From Halichondria panicea (lineage: Eukaryota; Porifera; Demospongiae; Suberitida; Halichondriidae), in contig NC_087380.1 in assembly GCF_963675165.1 (NCBI RefSeq), forward strand, positions 698,303-762,302: 64,000 nucleotides of DNA, given 5' to 3'. The notes under the pieces are model-generated. The model was not told the DNA's origin. It did no database searches and saw only the letters and a program-made list of their open reading frames with translations. A program made the position numbers and the translations under genes. The stretch's first letter is position 1; every line of letters begins with the position of its first letter. Below are positions 62,276-64,000 of the stretch, piece by piece.

Positions 62276-64000
62276 TTAAACAACAATAAAAACAACAATA
62301 CATCAATACAGTATTGATGAGGATATACAAAAAAAGGTTTTTTAAACATAGTTAGTTAACCATAGCAAGTCTGCACTCAGTTCACTGCAATTGTAAGATA
62401 CTGCCTTTGACTTCTCAGCATCACCTGCATGCGTGAAGTAGAAAAATATGTCACATAAAGCCATAACCAAGTATAAGAATAATTAAAGTGCGTATAGATT
62501 AGGTACATACCATCAGTCATAGCATGCATGAACAAAGTATGCTAATGAAACTTATAATTATTATAGGGCGAAATAAGAAAAGCCTTTGCTGTGATCCATG
62601 ACAAATGCCGAGTGCATGAAAAGTACATGAACCAAAAGCAAAGAATTGTAGCTACAGAAAAAGTCCTATAACACAAATAAGACCAAGAGGAAGGGTACGC
62701 TACTCGAATAGACTGTACACAGGAGGCAAACTCACTATTGCATGTAACCACAGCCACTTGAGATACAACAATAACAATAACAATGCTGATAAGGAAAAGC
62801 AATGAATAAAATTAGTAGTAACCTCACTAACGTATTCATCCATCATCGCTAAGATTTTACAGTTTATACAACAGCATGTGATTGTGACGTAGGTTAGACA
62901 GAATGCTTACTACGGTTAGTGGAGTTGCGTACTCTTCCTAATGAACTCTTAGTAAGACATTATAGTCGTTTTTACGCACAATTAAGTTTGCGAGACTATG
63001 ATAATGCAAATGAGTTCTTGTTGTGCTATTATAGAGCAGCATCAATATTCGGGCCCATCAATTCATCTCGTACAGAAAGCAGATTGAGAAGTTGTCTTCC
63101 ACTGACAATACTCGTTGTAAGGGCTAAACAACAAATATAATCCACTACAAGCCTTCTCTTAATTGTCAGAAAAGAGCTGCATATAAAGCTTAATCCGAAA
63201 CGATATAAAAGTTTAATTAAACTGCGTTGTCCTATAAATTATTATATCAATAGAACTGTTAGCTTAAGAGGAACAGCTACAGCTGCAAGGCCGGGCAGAC
63301 AATATGCTACAGGTGGCAGTATAGATTTGCATTAATTAGGAGGGTGTGTGGCAATCAAAAATCGTTTTGCGCACAAGGAAATTTGGGATTTCCGTAGCAG
63401 CAATTTTTATCAATTATGAACTTACAAAGTGGTAAACGTTTACATAGTACGTGCATAATATACACTGATACAGCGCAAATTAAACGCTAAAAAGGACGCT
63501 CAAGATAAGAGCTTTTTTCTGTTGTTAAAATTACTTTGGTCACCCCCATGCAGCTATAGTTATCATGAAATTTTGCAGCTTGCTAGCTTTGTATTATAGC
63601 TACATGTAAGATAGCTATAGCAATTATGCTAAGATCAAAATAGTGCGGTGAATGGTGCGTTATATTTCTTTGTTAGATCTATGTAGAACTATAGGCTTAT
63701 AGCAAAGCAAAATTTAGCTAGATATTATGTTACTAGAGGATTGTCGCTTTGTATTCAAAAACACAGCACACCGCATTTGTAAAGTGCAATGGTATATAGC
63801 AACGGTACAGTAAAATACGCTTTTAATACAGTACTTATCAAAATGGAAACACTTTAAACGTACTACGCAAACGGAATGGGATATTGACCGCTGTATACGT
63901 ATATAGACAGATAACTAAGTCAGATAAGTATGGTATACTGTTGCAATTGTTTTTTGGGTGAAGCTACTATACCTAAAACATTGTGGCAATACAGCAGCAT
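62276..64000. other. Right-hand end without recognisable genes
   Basis: AT-rich, no SCR, Ig or PTP exons on either strand. The open frames at 62542-62802 (minus) and 62919-63140 (plus) have no family signature and no homolog elsewhere in the window. Confidence 0.5.

Noticed and set aside
62919-63140. 73-codon plus-strand frame near the right edge
   Set aside because: No recognisable motif, no splice partner, no paralog in the window.
1-64000. tRNA, rRNA, operons or bacterial features
   Set aside because: No cloverleaf or rRNA sequence noticed, and the gene structure is plainly intron-rich eukaryotic.

Overview
The window is animal nuclear DNA, most likely from a sponge or another early-branching metazoan. 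The clues are split genes with GT-AG introns (down to about 48 bp), phase-1 exon modules coding for SCR/CCP (sushi) and Ig domains, a two-domain receptor tyrosine phosphatase and a UHRF1-like gene, many non-autonomous DNA transposons and CA/TG microsatellites. The taxon is inferred from gene content only. Every gene I can support is on the minus strand, so transcription runs from high to low coordinates.

The core is a tandem cluster of type I membrane receptors. The full architecture is signal peptide, N-terminal Ig-like domain (IgN), a run of SCR domains each on its own exon, a second Ig domain (IgM), an unrecognised Cys-containing juxtamembrane domain (JMD), a transmembrane helix, and a short tail with an ITAM-like pair of tyrosines (YxxL, 8 residues, YxxV) plus a proline run. 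Members or relics: R1 (1-3554, runs off the left edge), R2 (5310-7010, broken), R3 (7620-11698), R4 (30178-33469, 3' end lost), R5 (relic near 33.6 kb), R6 (34578-38325), R7 (38871-40258, broken), R8 (40796-52181) and R9 (54376-58363). R8 is the only one in which I found no inactivating change in a required exon. It has about 36 SCR exons, most of them in six near-identical units of about 1.19 kb with five SCR exons each.

In the middle lies a receptor tyrosine phosphatase gene, RPTP (14809-29111). It uses the same signal-peptide type and the same SCR exon types (some nearly identical to R8, introns included), but its cytoplasmic part is a cysteine-less Ig-like domain, a catalytic PTP domain D1 (WPD, HCSAGVGRTG) and a degenerate D2. 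One duplicated 85-nt exon at the start of D1 must be used mutually exclusively. One cluster therefore encodes receptors with matching ectodomains joined either to a possible kinase-recruiting tail or to a phosphatase, much like the paired activating/inhibitory immune or allorecognition receptors of other animals. That function is inferred.

Three 3' fragments of a UHRF1-like gene (A 11858-14440, B 58552-61330, C 53255-53760) have been copied along with the receptors, and all carry lesions. A 3' piece of the RPTP (61757-62099) accompanies fragment B and marks a segmental-duplication edge. Inverted-repeat elements are abundant, and paralogous copies in the same window provide empty sites for several of them. 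The last 1.9 kb holds no gene I can support.
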